This document shows positions 1 to 6,858 of a stretch of DNA of 8,470 bases, one piece after another. The position numbers were made by a program, and so were the translations under genes. Under the pieces are notes generated by a model, which saw nothing but the letters and a program-made list of their open reading frames with translations, ran no database searches and was not told the DNA's origin. The DNA comes from Syntrophaceae bacterium (GTDB lineage: Bacteria > Desulfobacterota > Desulfomonilia > Desulfomonilales > Desulfomonilaceae), in contig JACWAG010000082.1 in assembly GCA_014874425.1 (NCBI GenBank), positions 1-8,470 of the forward strand. The letters run 5' to 3'. Every line of letters begins with the position of its first letter. Positions within the stretch are counted from its first letter, which is position 1.

Positions 1-1134
1 GCTGAGATCTACCACTACTATGTCCGCCTGCTTCCCAGGGCTTAATGTACCGGTCACGTCGTCCAATCCAAGAACTCTCGCTCCTCCAATCGTTGCCATG
101 GTCAGGGTTTCTGCCGCATTAACAGCTTCAGGGTTGTTGGATACCAATTTTCCCAATAAGGAAGCTGACCTCATTTCTTCAAAAAGATCAAGATTGTTGT
201 TGCTAGCGGCGCCGTCCGTTCCAAGCCCGACTGTCAGCCCAGTATCCAGGAGATTTTTAATGCGGGCATGGCCTGAAGCAAGTTTCATGTTCGATTCAGG
301 ACAGTGTACTATGCTGACTTGCGAGTCCTGGAAAATTTCCATGTCCCTGTCTGTCAAATGAACACAGTGAACAGCCACGAATGAACTGTCCAAAATACCG
401 GAGGAGTTTAACAGTTCTACAGGAGTAACACCGTATTTTGCTTGTATGAGCTTAGTTTCAGTAAGCGTTTCGGCCACATGAGAGAACAGTTTGACATCAT
501 GAGACTTGCAGATTTCGGCCGCCGAACTGTATGTGTCGGGTTGACACAAGTAAGGTGAATGGCAAAACAAGGTGGGGGTGATATTGGGATGTGATGGTAC
601 GGACCGAAAAAAATCGAGCGCTCTTTCTTTCCAGGCGCCTTGGCCTTTTGCGTCAGGGGTTGGACGATCAAGAACACCTTGGGCAATTACGGCGCGAAGC
701 CCTACATCGATTACGGCCTGGGCAGCTTCCTCCATAAAGAAATATGCGTCGGCGATGGTTGTTACCCCTGAAAGGGCCATTTCGACGGCCGATAGAGTAG
801 AACCGAGTCTAACCATCTCTGGTGACACATACTTGGCTTCGCTCGGAAAAATGAATTGGTTCAACCATGTTTCCAAAGGCAGGTCATCGGCTAAGCCTCT
901 GAACATGCTCATGGCGGAGTGAACGTGGCAATTTACAAGCCCAGGCATAATAAGACAGTTTGAACAGTCGACAACCTGTCCCGGTGACCAGTCTACTTTC
1001 TCGCTCGTATTCACGGAGGCGATGATGTCCCCTGAAATCAGGGTACGGGCGTGAACCTCAGGCCCGGATGTCGATGGATCGCGTAATATCAATCCGTTTT
1101 CTAGGACGAGGGAAGGGGCTCTTAGCAATTTCAT
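1..1134 (-). CDS. mtaD: 5-methylthioadenosine/S-adenosylhomocysteine deaminase (amidohydrolase), C-terminus cut by window edge
   Basis: This is a cytosolic metal-dependent amidohydrolase that should deaminate the adenine ring of methylthioadenosine, S-adenosylhomocysteine or adenosine to the inosine analogue. The frame stays open for 378 codons from ATG at 1134 to the window edge; family members are about 430-445 residues, so roughly the last 50-65 are missing. Visible family motifs are H70-x-H72 followed by FRGLADDLPLETW, H192-SPY, H219-VAET with the catalytic-type E222, H256-CVHL, PESNMKLASG near 279-288, and GTDGAASNN with D307. H70, H72, H219 and D307 match the metal ligands known for the Thermotoga MTA/SAH deaminase. 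The start is supported by AGGA about seven bases upstream. It lies 21 bases after the phosphorylase gene, so the two are probably cotranscribed. I read no frameshift. The relatives SsnA and chlorohydrolase-type enzymes are less likely given the LADDLPL and PESNMKLASG motifs. Preference among MTA, SAH and adenosine cannot be read from sequence. Confidence 0.9.
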   Translation of the reverse strand, partial: MKLLRAPSLVLENGLILRDPSTSGPEVHARTLISGDIIASVNTSEKVDWSPGQVVDCSNCLIMPGLVNCHVHSAMSMFRGLADDLPLETWLNQFIFPSEAKYVSPEMVRLGSTLSAVEMALSGVTTIADAYFFMEEAAQAVIDVGLRAVIAQGVLDRPTPDAKGQGAWKERALDFFRSVPSHPNITPTLFCHSPYLCQPDTYSSAAEICKSHDVKLFSHVAETLTETKLIQAKYGVTPVELLNSSGILDSSFVAVHCVHLTDRDMEIFQDSQVSIVHCPESNMKLASGHARIKNLLDTGLTVGLGTDGAASNNNLDLFEEMRSASLLGKLVSNNPEAVNAAETLTMATIGGARVLGLDDVTGTLSPGKQADIVVVDLS

Positions 1135-1155
1135 TAGGGTCCTATTGTCAGCTAG

Positions 1156-1986
1156 TTATAGTGTTATCCGGCCAATAGCGATTTCCATGATTTGTCCCAT
1201 CAAACGTCCGGTAATCTTAGCGTTTTGAATCACCTGTGAAAGAGAAATGGGTAACATGTTTTCTGGATTATTCACATTTGTGATAGCCGCCAAAAAAAGA
1301 ACTCTAAAACCAACTTGGACAGCGGTAATCACTTCTGGAACCGAACTCATTCCCACAGCGTCGCCGCCAAGTATCCGAAGCATTCGTGTTTCTGCGGGGG
1401 TTTCCAGACTGGGCCCGGCAACAGCCACGTAAACGCCGCGTCGCAAGGTGGCCCCAATTTCCCGGACGGCCTTTGACGCCTCTTCAATACATTCGCGGTC
1501 ATAAACCCGGCCCATGTCCGGGAAACGGTCTCCAAGACGCAGGTCAGTTAATCCTCTGAGCGGGTTGGATCCGAGCAGGTTGATGTGATCGGTCACTATC
1601 ATTACGTCGCCAGAATTGAAGGAAAGGTTCAGGCCACCGGCCGCGCTATTTACGATTAGCAATTTGGCGCCCATGGCTCCAAATACCCTCACAGGAAAAG
1701 TTACATGCTCGAGACCGTATCCCTCATAATAATGAAAACGGCCCTGCATCGCCACCACGCGTTTGCCGGCGAACGTCCCGAATATCAGTTTGCCTTTGTG
1801 ACCCTCAACCGTAGAGGCCGGAAAATGGGGGACATCCTCGTACGGAATCACACAATTGGGAGTTAGCTGGTCGGCCAGATCGCCGAGTCCCGTCCCGAGG
1901 ATAATGGCCACTTCGGGATTTTCCCAGGCGGTTATCTTCCCCAGGAATTCTTTGGTCTCTAGAACTTTTTCGAATATATCGTCCAT
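1156..1986 (-). CDS. Purine nucleoside phosphorylase family (PNP-I fold); possibly methylthioinosine phosphorylase
   Basis: This is a 276-residue cytosolic phosphorylase of the trimeric PNP/MTAP family, which splits purine nucleosides with phosphate into base and ribose-1-phosphate. Phosphate-site residues are present: T32 in GTGLG (usually Ser), H63 in EGHKGKL, R83 and H85 in QGRFHYYEGY, and S214 in GMSSVPEV. Base-site residues E195 (GPSLETPAE) and N237 (ITNVNN) are also present, and this Glu/Asn pair is typical of 6-oxopurine enzymes. The odd feature is L249, which aligns with the His that binds the ribose 5'-OH (His257 in human PNP); spacing from the Asn is the same 12 residues as in Bacillus PNP. 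MTA phosphorylases have a hydrophobic residue there. With mtaD directly downstream, a 5'-methylthioinosine substrate is a reasonable inference. A GTG start at 2001 is possible, but ATG at 1986 aligns better with relatives; neither has a clear Shine-Dalgarno sequence. Membership of the family is firm; the substrate is not. Confidence 0.9.
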   Translation of the reverse strand: MDDIFEKVLETKEFLGKITAWENPEVAIILGTGLGDLADQLTPNCVIPYEDVPHFPASTVEGHKGKLIFGTFAGKRVVAMQGRFHYYEGYGLEHVTFPVRVFGAMGAKLLIVNSAAGGLNLSFNSGDVMIVTDHINLLGSNPLRGLTDLRLGDRFPDMGRVYDRECIEEASKAVREIGATLRRGVYVAVAGPSLETPAETRMLRILGGDAVGMSSVPEVITAVQVGFRVLFLAAITNVNNPENMLPISLSQVIQNAKITGRLMGQIMEIAIGRITL

Positions 1987-2017
1987 AATAACTAGTGACA
2001 CCGAATAAAATTGGGCC

Positions 2018-2070
2018 GAAAAACAATCGAGTCCCGGCTAGCTATCAAAGGAGCCATGCCGCAGACTCGA
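2018..2070 (-). terminator. Intrinsic terminator-like hairpin after etfA
   Basis: Read on the minus strand, TCGAGTC (2064-2070 on the plus strand as GACTCGA) pairs perfectly with its complement at 2027-2033. Inside this are CGGC/GCCG and a GGCT/AGCT pairing (one G-U), with small bulges and an eight-base loop. The stem is followed at once by ATTGTTTTTC. It lies about 65 bases after the etfA stop, where the end of the acyl-CoA dehydrogenase/ETF unit is expected. It also lies only about 30 bases upstream of the phosphorylase ATG, so it could act as a leader attenuator for that gene. Structure judged by eye; no folding energy computed. Confidence 0.6.
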
Positions 2071-2134
2071 CCGGTAAAAGGATAACTTGGTGTTCCCCAC
2101 AATCTAACAGGGAGCGCCGTAGAAATTGAAAGAA

Positions 2135-3109
2135 CTACCCTTTAAGCGATTTTATTTTCTCATTCAGAACTGGAACCACCTCGTTGAGGTCTCCCACGAT
2201 TCCGTAAGAGGCTACACGGAATATGGGGGCTCTAGGGTCTTTGTTTACAGCGACAAGAAGGGGCGATCCCTTAATGCCTCCAAGGTGCTGAAACGCTCCA
2301 CTGATTCCTAGAGCCAGGTAGACCTTGGGTTTGACTTCAACCCCGGATGTCCCAACCTGGTGGAATTTTGGAAGCAGGTTCTTGTCCACAATTGGTCGAG
2401 AACACGCCAGTACCCCACCCATGGTGTCCGCTAACGATTGGAACACATCGAGGTCCGGTTCGTCACCAATGCCACGACCAACGGAAACAATAATGTCAGC
2501 GGACGCTATATCCACGTCACCTTTCTCGGCTTCGACATATTTTATAAAGCGTTTTCTCAAAGATGTCGGATCTATAGGACAGGCGACATTTTCAATAGCC
2601 CCTTTGACAGCGTCTGACGGAGCGTATGGAAATGACCCGGCCCTTATGGTGAGGACCACGCGTTCCGAGTCCTTAAAAGAAACGAGAGAATTTATTTTGT
2701 AACTATACATCTGACGAGAAGCAAAAAGCTTTCCGTTTCTTACTTCCGCTGCAAAACAATCGGTCGCCAGAGCTGCGTCTAGAGCCACTGACAGGCCTGG
2801 AGCGAAATCCAGTATTGCGTTCGAAGCCCCCATGAGTAGGACGTAGGATCCGCTGGGTTTCAGGACTTCCTTTAGTGTTTTGATAATCGCTTCAGAGTTC
2901 ATGGTTTCGAATATTGGGTTTTCCACAACCATCACTCTGGGCGCTTCTGTGGACAACGTTTCCGCCATGGCGGCGTTCGCGGACAAAAGGATACACGTAA
3001 GCTCGACCCCAAGTTCAGATGAGAGTTTTCGGCCCGCGGCTATAGCCTCCCATGTGGTGTCTCTAATTACGCCTTTTCGGTGCTCTGCAAGAACATATAT
3101 GTTTTCCAT
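2135..3109 (-). CDS. etfA: Electron transfer flavoprotein, alpha subunit
   Basis: This 324-residue protein is the FAD-carrying alpha subunit of ETF, which takes electrons from acyl-CoA dehydrogenases in the cytoplasm and passes them to a membrane oxidoreductase. The N-terminal half (about 1-190) is the adenine-nucleotide-hydrolase-like domain. The C-terminal FAD domain carries GRG (211-213), SRPIVD with R238, QVGTSG (251-256), GISGAFQH (268-275), NKDP (289-292) and YGIVGDLNEVVP, all in the usual order and spacing. Length is normal for the family and it appears intact. Its ATG overlaps the etfB stop codon as TAATG, with AGGA a few bases upstream, so the two are probably translationally coupled. 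The gene directly upstream of etfB encodes an iron-sulfur oxidoreductase that is the likely electron acceptor. Whether this ETF is purely electron-transferring or bifurcating cannot be decided by eye; no NADH-dependent partner is encoded nearby, which favours the former. Confidence 0.96.
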   Translation of the reverse strand: MENIYVLAEHRKGVIRDTTWEAIAAGRKLSSELGVELTCILLSANAAMAETLSTEAPRVMVVENPIFETMNSEAIIKTLKEVLKPSGSYVLLMGASNAILDFAPGLSVALDAALATDCFAAEVRNGKLFASRQMYSYKINSLVSFKDSERVVLTIRAGSFPYAPSDAVKGAIENVACPIDPTSLRKRFIKYVEAEKGDVDIASADIIVSVGRGIGDEPDLDVFQSLADTMGGVLACSRPIVDKNLLPKFHQVGTSGVEVKPKVYLALGISGAFQHLGGIKGSPLLVAVNKDPRAPIFRVASYGIVGDLNEVVPVLNEKIKSLKG

Positions 3110-3900
3110 TATCCTATGGCCCCCTTTTCTTTCAGGATTTCGGCCAGACGAGCAGCGGCTTCTTCAGGTTTGCCCTTTATGATCTCAGCGCCTTCGCCTT
3201 CGGGCGGTAGTGAGACCTGCTCAATTTCAACACGGGCGCCTGACTGGCCTACTTTGCCTACATCAATTCCGATTTCATCAATCCCAACGTTGGGGATTTC
3301 TATTGAAGTCACCTTTCTGACAGCCCTTATCGAGACAAAACGGGGTTCATTCAAACCGGTAGCGACAGCTATCAGACATGGTAGGTCCATTTCCATGGAT
3401 TCATAAAGACCGCCTTCAAGTTCTCTGACAAATGAAGCCTTTTGGTCCTTGATTTCGATCTTCGAAACAAGAGTAGCGCTCGGAATATCGAGCATTGCAG
3501 CCAACATTCCGCCTAGTTGACCAGCGCCATCATCCTCTGCAAGTGTTCCGGTCAAGATCAAGTCGTGGGGTCGTCCTTTAATAAATTGGGAGAGGACGGA
3601 AGCCATTGCATATCCATCTCCGCCTTCCATTTGGTCGGACCATATCTGGAAAGCTTCATCAGCGCCTCGAGCCAGACACTCTCGAAGCATGTCCTCTGAT
3701 TCCTCGGGCGCGAGGCTTACAACCGTAACCTTGCCGCCGACCTTCTCCTTGATCTGAGCGGCTTCTTCAATGGCAAAACGGTCCCAGTCATTCATGTCAT
3801 AATCAAGATCATCCTTCTTGATGTCTTTGGCTGTCGTAGACACGGTAAGGTCCGCCTCCGACGTGTCCGGTGTCCACTTCATGCAGACAATGATATTCAT
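3109..3900 (-). CDS. etfB: Electron transfer flavoprotein, beta subunit
   Basis: This 263-residue protein is the beta subunit of ETF, the partner of the adjacent etfA product. Family features include the N-terminal MNIIVCMKWTPDT strand, NDWDRFAIEEA (37-47), the ARGADEA segment (78-83), AEDDGAGQLGGMLAAML (121-137) lining the nucleotide/flavin site, the ETF-beta signature region around 158-182 (RELEGG...LPCLIAVATG), and EPRFVSIRAVRK (185-196). This last segment corresponds to the 'PRYPSL..IM.AKKK' stretch of well-studied ETFs and is noticeably divergent here. A longer reading from TTG at 3912 is rejected because it would translate the Shine-Dalgarno sequence GGGAGGA; ATG at 3900 is the start. 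It lies 56 bases after the iron-sulfur oxidoreductase gene and overlaps etfA by one base. No truncation is seen. Confidence 0.96.
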   Translation of the reverse strand: MNIIVCMKWTPDTSEADLTVSTTAKDIKKDDLDYDMNDWDRFAIEEAAQIKEKVGGKVTVVSLAPEESEDMLRECLARGADEAFQIWSDQMEGGDGYAMASVLSQFIKGRPHDLILTGTLAEDDGAGQLGGMLAAMLDIPSATLVSKIEIKDQKASFVRELEGGLYESMEMDLPCLIAVATGLNEPRFVSIRAVRKVTSIEIPNVGIDEIGIDVGKVGQSGARVEIEQVSLPPEGEGAEIIKGKPEEAAARLAEILKEKGAIG

Positions 3901-3903
3901 GTG

Positions 3904-3910
3904 TCCTCCC
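3904..3910 (-). promoter_or_regulatory. Strong Shine-Dalgarno of etfB
   Basis: GGGAGGA on the minus strand lies three bases before ATG at 3900. It is the strongest ribosome-binding site in the window and fixes the etfB start against the in-frame upstream TTG. Confidence 0.85.
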
Positions 3911-3956
3911 AAATATTCTTTGGATTATGATGAACCAATCTATTGCAAATTATCCT

Positions 3957-5999
3957 TTACGACGTGGATCGATCGATAAGCTCAACCAGATCGATTACCT
4001 CAATCTTCCCTTCGTTTCCGGTTGTCTTTATCGCGTCCTCGATATTAATCAGGCAGAAAGGACACGCTGTGACTATGACTTGCGCACCTATTTCCATGGC
4101 CATTTTAACGCGCCTTTCGCCCATGCGTTCCTTTTCTTCCTCATTTTCATACCACAGCAAAAGTCCTCCCCCGCTGCAACAGAAGCTTCTGGAAAAAGAA
4201 CGAGTCATTTCCTGATATTGAATCCCGGGAATAGATTTCAGCACGCGTCTAGGTTCCTCGTAAATTCCATTATGCCGTCCCAAATAACATGGGTCATGGT
4301 AGGTTACCACTCTGCCGCCGAGATATTCCCCGTTCAACGACATGACGCCGTGGCTCAAAAGCCTGTAGATCAACTGGCTGGAATGAATAACTTTGAACGG
4401 TTCAGGATAGTCGTTTTTTATGGCGTTGAAAGCATGAGGGTCAAAAGCTACTATTTCCTCGAAATTGCGAGCTTTAAAAGCTTCAATGTTGCGGCCGGAA
4501 ACCTGCTCGAACAATCCTTCTTCTCCGAGTCTTCTGACTTCATTGCCAGAATCGTTTTCTTCCTGACCTAAGATGGCGAAATCCAGTTTATTTCGTGCCA
4601 TGATCCTGGCGAACGATTTGGCAATCTCTTGAATGCGGGGATCGAAGGAACCGCAACTGTCGACAAAGAATAGGAGATCAGAGTGTTCACCCTCAGCAAG
4701 TATGTGAACCTGAAATTCTTCGAGATCTTTAGTCCACGCAGCTCGCTTGGATTTCATTGCGCCGTAAGCGTTCCCCTTTTTTTTAATCTGTTGAAGGGGT
4801 TTTTGGAGCGACTGCGGGACCTCGCCTCGATCTATCAAATACCGCCTCATATCAACTATCTTGTCAATATATTCAATAAAGATCGGACATTCCGCCTCAC
4901 ATGCGCCGCAAGTGGTACATGCCCAAATTTCCTGCTCGGTAATGATATCTCCTACGAGCCTTTTTTCGTGGGCCGGGTCTTTAGAAGTTTTGTCGAACAC
5001 GGGAAAATTCTCGTAAGCATAGTCGCGGGCTTTGACACTGATCATTTTTGGCGAAAGCGCTCTGCCAACCGTATTGGCCGGACAATTGTCCGAGCATCGA
5101 CCGCAGTCGGCGCAGGAGTAGAAGTCGAGTATATGTTTCCAGGTGAAACCGGTCAGGTCACTGACGCCACATTGGTCCAATTCCATCCAGTCAACAGTTC
5201 CATATCTGACCGGCTTGATTGTCCCCTTGTTCAAATTTGAAAAGAAGACATTGGGGATTGCTGTGATGACATGGAAATGCTTTGATATCGGGAGGTAATT
5301 TAGTAGCCCGAAGAAAAACAGGATGTGCGCCCAATAGCCCCCGACATGAAGGAAGTTGAGGGTGGCGGGGTCGTTGGAAGGCATGAAAACCGAAGCAAAG
5401 GCCGCCGCCGGGAACCAGTGGTATTCTCCGCAGACCCCTGATGCCCGATAGGCGCTACCATCGTGAATCATGTCCGTGATCATTAGCGCCGATACCAGAC
5501 CGAGAATTACATAGGCTTCATATTCATGCCCGGCGGTCCCCGGATGATCGTATCGCTTCGGGTGAAAAACAGCCCGTCTCACGATTGCGACCAAACACAC
5601 TATCAACACCACTATTACTGTGTAATCCTTTAATGACTCATAGGCGAAGCCGACTGAACCCGTGAGGAAAGGAATATGAAATGTAGGAGAGAAACCCCTA
5701 CCGATAAGGGTCAACGAGCGCAGCGAGAGAATCATGAACCCGGCGAACAAAAGAATGTGAAGAATACCTGCCCCTAGATAACGAGGTTGTCGCCACTGAC
5801 CGAATCCATACATCAAAGCGCGCAGTAGCCTGGTTGATATATTCGAAAATCTAGGGTCCGGCGCCGCCTTACGGAGCACATCCAAGCGACGGAACATTAC
5901 GTAGCAGAAGAAAGCGACTGACAGGAAAAGAATGATGAATGCTATTGCGGGGGCAGGAGCGCCTAGAATAGGCGCATCCGCCGGTTTAAGGATGTTCAT
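3957..5999 (-). CDS. Membrane-bound HdrD-like iron-sulfur oxidoreductase (ETF:menaquinone oxidoreductase, Emo type)
   Basis: This 680-residue protein should take electrons from reduced ETF and deliver them to menaquinone in the cytoplasmic membrane. The N-terminal 240 residues look like a NarI-type heme b domain with about five hydrophobic segments (roughly 16-36, 76-96, 124-141, 160-178, 221-236) and candidate heme histidines H81, H225, H241 and H243. Two ferredoxin-type cluster motifs follow: C296-x2-C299-x2-C302-x3-C306-P and C361-x2-C364-x2-C367-x3-C371-P. The C-terminus has two CCG-type domains. The second is complete (C571, C607-C608, C646-x2-C649, with CCS in place of CCG). The first keeps only C449: the expected Cys positions read D483-S484 and D520-P-H-A523. 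ATG at 5999 has AGAGGT eight bases upstream. It sits between the regulator and etfB, and the ETF/acyl-CoA dehydrogenase context gives the function. Direction of electron flow (forward or reverse) is not shown by sequence. Confidence 0.9.
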   Translation of the reverse strand: MNILKPADAPILGAPAPAIAFIILFLSVAFFCYVMFRRLDVLRKAAPDPRFSNISTRLLRALMYGFGQWRQPRYLGAGILHILLFAGFMILSLRSLTLIGRGFSPTFHIPFLTGSVGFAYESLKDYTVIVVLIVCLVAIVRRAVFHPKRYDHPGTAGHEYEAYVILGLVSALMITDMIHDGSAYRASGVCGEYHWFPAAAFASVFMPSNDPATLNFLHVGGYWAHILFFFGLLNYLPISKHFHVITAIPNVFFSNLNKGTIKPVRYGTVDWMELDQCGVSDLTGFTWKHILDFYSCADCGRCSDNCPANTVGRALSPKMISVKARDYAYENFPVFDKTSKDPAHEKRLVGDIITEQEIWACTTCGACEAECPIFIEYIDKIVDMRRYLIDRGEVPQSLQKPLQQIKKKGNAYGAMKSKRAAWTKDLEEFQVHILAEGEHSDLLFFVDSCGSFDPRIQEIAKSFARIMARNKLDFAILGQEENDSGNEVRRLGEEGLFEQVSGRNIEAFKARNFEEIVAFDPHAFNAIKNDYPEPFKVIHSSQLIYRLLSHGVMSLNGEYLGGRVVTYHDPCYLGRHNGIYEEPRRVLKSIPGIQYQEMTRSFSRSFCCSGGGLLLWYENEEEKERMGERRVKMAMEIGAQVIVTACPFCLINIEDAIKTTGNEGKIEVIDLVELIDRSTS

Positions 6000-6033
6000 G
6001 GACAGCGACCTCTAGTTTTGGAACCGAGAGCAA

Positions 6034-6073
6034 CTTTCTTGGCTCCTGGACAAACCTGCGAGCAGCCAGAAAG
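6034..6073 (-). repeat. Inverted repeat between regulator gene and Emo-type gene
   Basis: CTTTCTTGGCT (6034-6044) pairs with AGCCAGAAAG (6064-6073): ten base pairs with one bulged T and a 19-base spacer. It sits in the 119-base gap between the regulator stop and the oxidoreductase start. There is no following T tract on either strand, so it is not a normal terminator. It could be an operator or an RNA stem that processes or stabilises the downstream transcript. The pairing is seen directly; any role is inference. Confidence 0.4.
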
Positions 6074-6118
6074 ATTCTAACTGTAAGAAGGCGACAACAA
6101 GAAAGATAGCATTTGGCG

Positions 6119-6805
6119 CTAACTTATAAGTACAGCCAATATCTTGGCGGGCTTGTCCCCGTGGGCTTTCACCAGATGTATGTCGCAGGAATCATAATAA
6201 ATCGCGTCTCCAGGGCCTAAGACGTCTTTTGTTTCACCTACTAAGACATCCATTTGGCCCTCAAGGACATAAATGAATTCCTGCCCATCATGAGCCGAGG
6301 GTTCATCCGCGTCAGATGGATGAAGCGTGACGACGAATGGTTCCATGAGCCGGTCCTTTTTCCCCGGCGCCAGAGATTCATACTCATAGCCTCGATGCTC
6401 TTCCTTGGATTTGCCGAAACGCTTAAAACTCTTTCTGGCTCCAGCTCTTACGATTGTAAAAGCCTTGTCTCCCTCGGAAATAAAATCCGACATCTTTAGA
6501 GATAGCGTTTTGCTCAATTTGATAAGCTGACCAAGAGGCAGAATCGTCTTACCTTCTTCCATCTCTTCGAGTAAGCTGGCGGAAACTCCGATTTTTGAAG
6601 CGAGTTCCCGAAGCGAAAATCCCAGTGATTGTCTTGCCGCGCGCAGTTTAGGTCCGTGATCCGTGTCCTTTTCTTTTTGGGATTCGCGTTTTGCCGCCTC
6701 AACGGCTACTGGGTCGGTAAGTAAGTCAATACCCTTTTCGTCTCCGTATCCATCGACAGTTTCGCGGAAAGACTGATATGAAGTTTCTTTGAACTCTTCG
6801 TCCAT
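6119..6805 (-). CDS. XRE-family transcriptional regulator with C-terminal cupin sensor domain
   Basis: This 228-residue protein is a one-component DNA-binding regulator. After a polar 50-residue N-terminal extension, residues 54-108 form an XRE helix-turn-helix (LRAARQSLGFSLRELASKIGVS then ...LIKLSKTLSLKMSDFI). Residues about 156-226 form a cupin barrel with AHDGQEFIYVLEG, GPGDAIYYDS and a later IH; H172, E176 and H210 are candidate metal or ligand contacts. XRE-cupin proteins usually sense a small molecule and control a nearby catabolic or transport operon. Here the gene lies 53 bases after the acyl-CoA dehydrogenase and 119 before the Emo-type gene, so regulation of this operon, including itself, is the simplest inference. 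An in-frame TTG at 6820 is rejected; ATG at 6805 has AAAGGA six bases upstream. The ligand is unknown; an acyl-CoA or related acid would fit the context but nothing in the sequence proves it. Confidence 0.9.
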   Translation of the reverse strand: MDEEFKETSYQSFRETVDGYGDEKGIDLLTDPVAVEAAKRESQKEKDTDHGPKLRAARQSLGFSLRELASKIGVSASLLEEMEEGKTILPLGQLIKLSKTLSLKMSDFISEGDKAFTIVRAGARKSFKRFGKSKEEHRGYEYESLAPGKKDRLMEPFVVTLHPSDADEPSAHDGQEFIYVLEGQMDVLVGETKDVLGPGDAIYYDSCDIHLVKAHGDKPAKILAVLIS

Positions 6806-6837
6806 GGCTGATCCTTTCAATTGGTATGGTTCCGACT

Positions 6838-6851
6838 AATTGGCCCCAATT
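6838..6851. promoter_or_regulatory. Dyad AATTGG-CC-CCAATT ahead of the regulator gene (possible operator)
   Basis: A six-base inverted repeat with a two-base centre lies 32 bases upstream of the regulator ATG in the short gap after the acyl-CoA dehydrogenase. A further direct copy of AATTGG occurs at 6819-6824. This could be an autoregulatory site for the XRE-cupin protein or a chance dyad in a small intergenic region. No clear promoter hexamers accompany it. Confidence 0.25.
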
Positions 6852-6858
6852 CAGGCGC

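Noticed and set aside
417..686. An 89-codon minus-strand frame inside the mtaD region, suggesting that mtaD might be frameshifted
   Set aside because: Reading the correct minus-strand frame from 1134 gives uninterrupted, motif-rich MtaD sequence to the window edge. The shorter frame is only a shadow.
1987..2001. GTG start at 2001 for the phosphorylase, adding five residues
   Set aside because: No Shine-Dalgarno supports it and the N-terminus from ATG at 1986 aligns better with Bacillus-type PNPs. It is not excluded.
3901..3912. TTG start at 3912 for etfB
   Set aside because: The four extra codons are the ribosome-binding sequence itself; ATG at 3900 is properly spaced from it.
3927..4571. 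A 214-codon open frame on the plus strand opposite the Emo-type gene
   Set aside because: It lies wholly antisense to a well-supported coding region, has no recognisable motifs and no ribosome-binding site, and follows the codon structure of the real gene as a shadow. The 185-codon plus-strand frame at 4683-5240 is rejected for the same reason.
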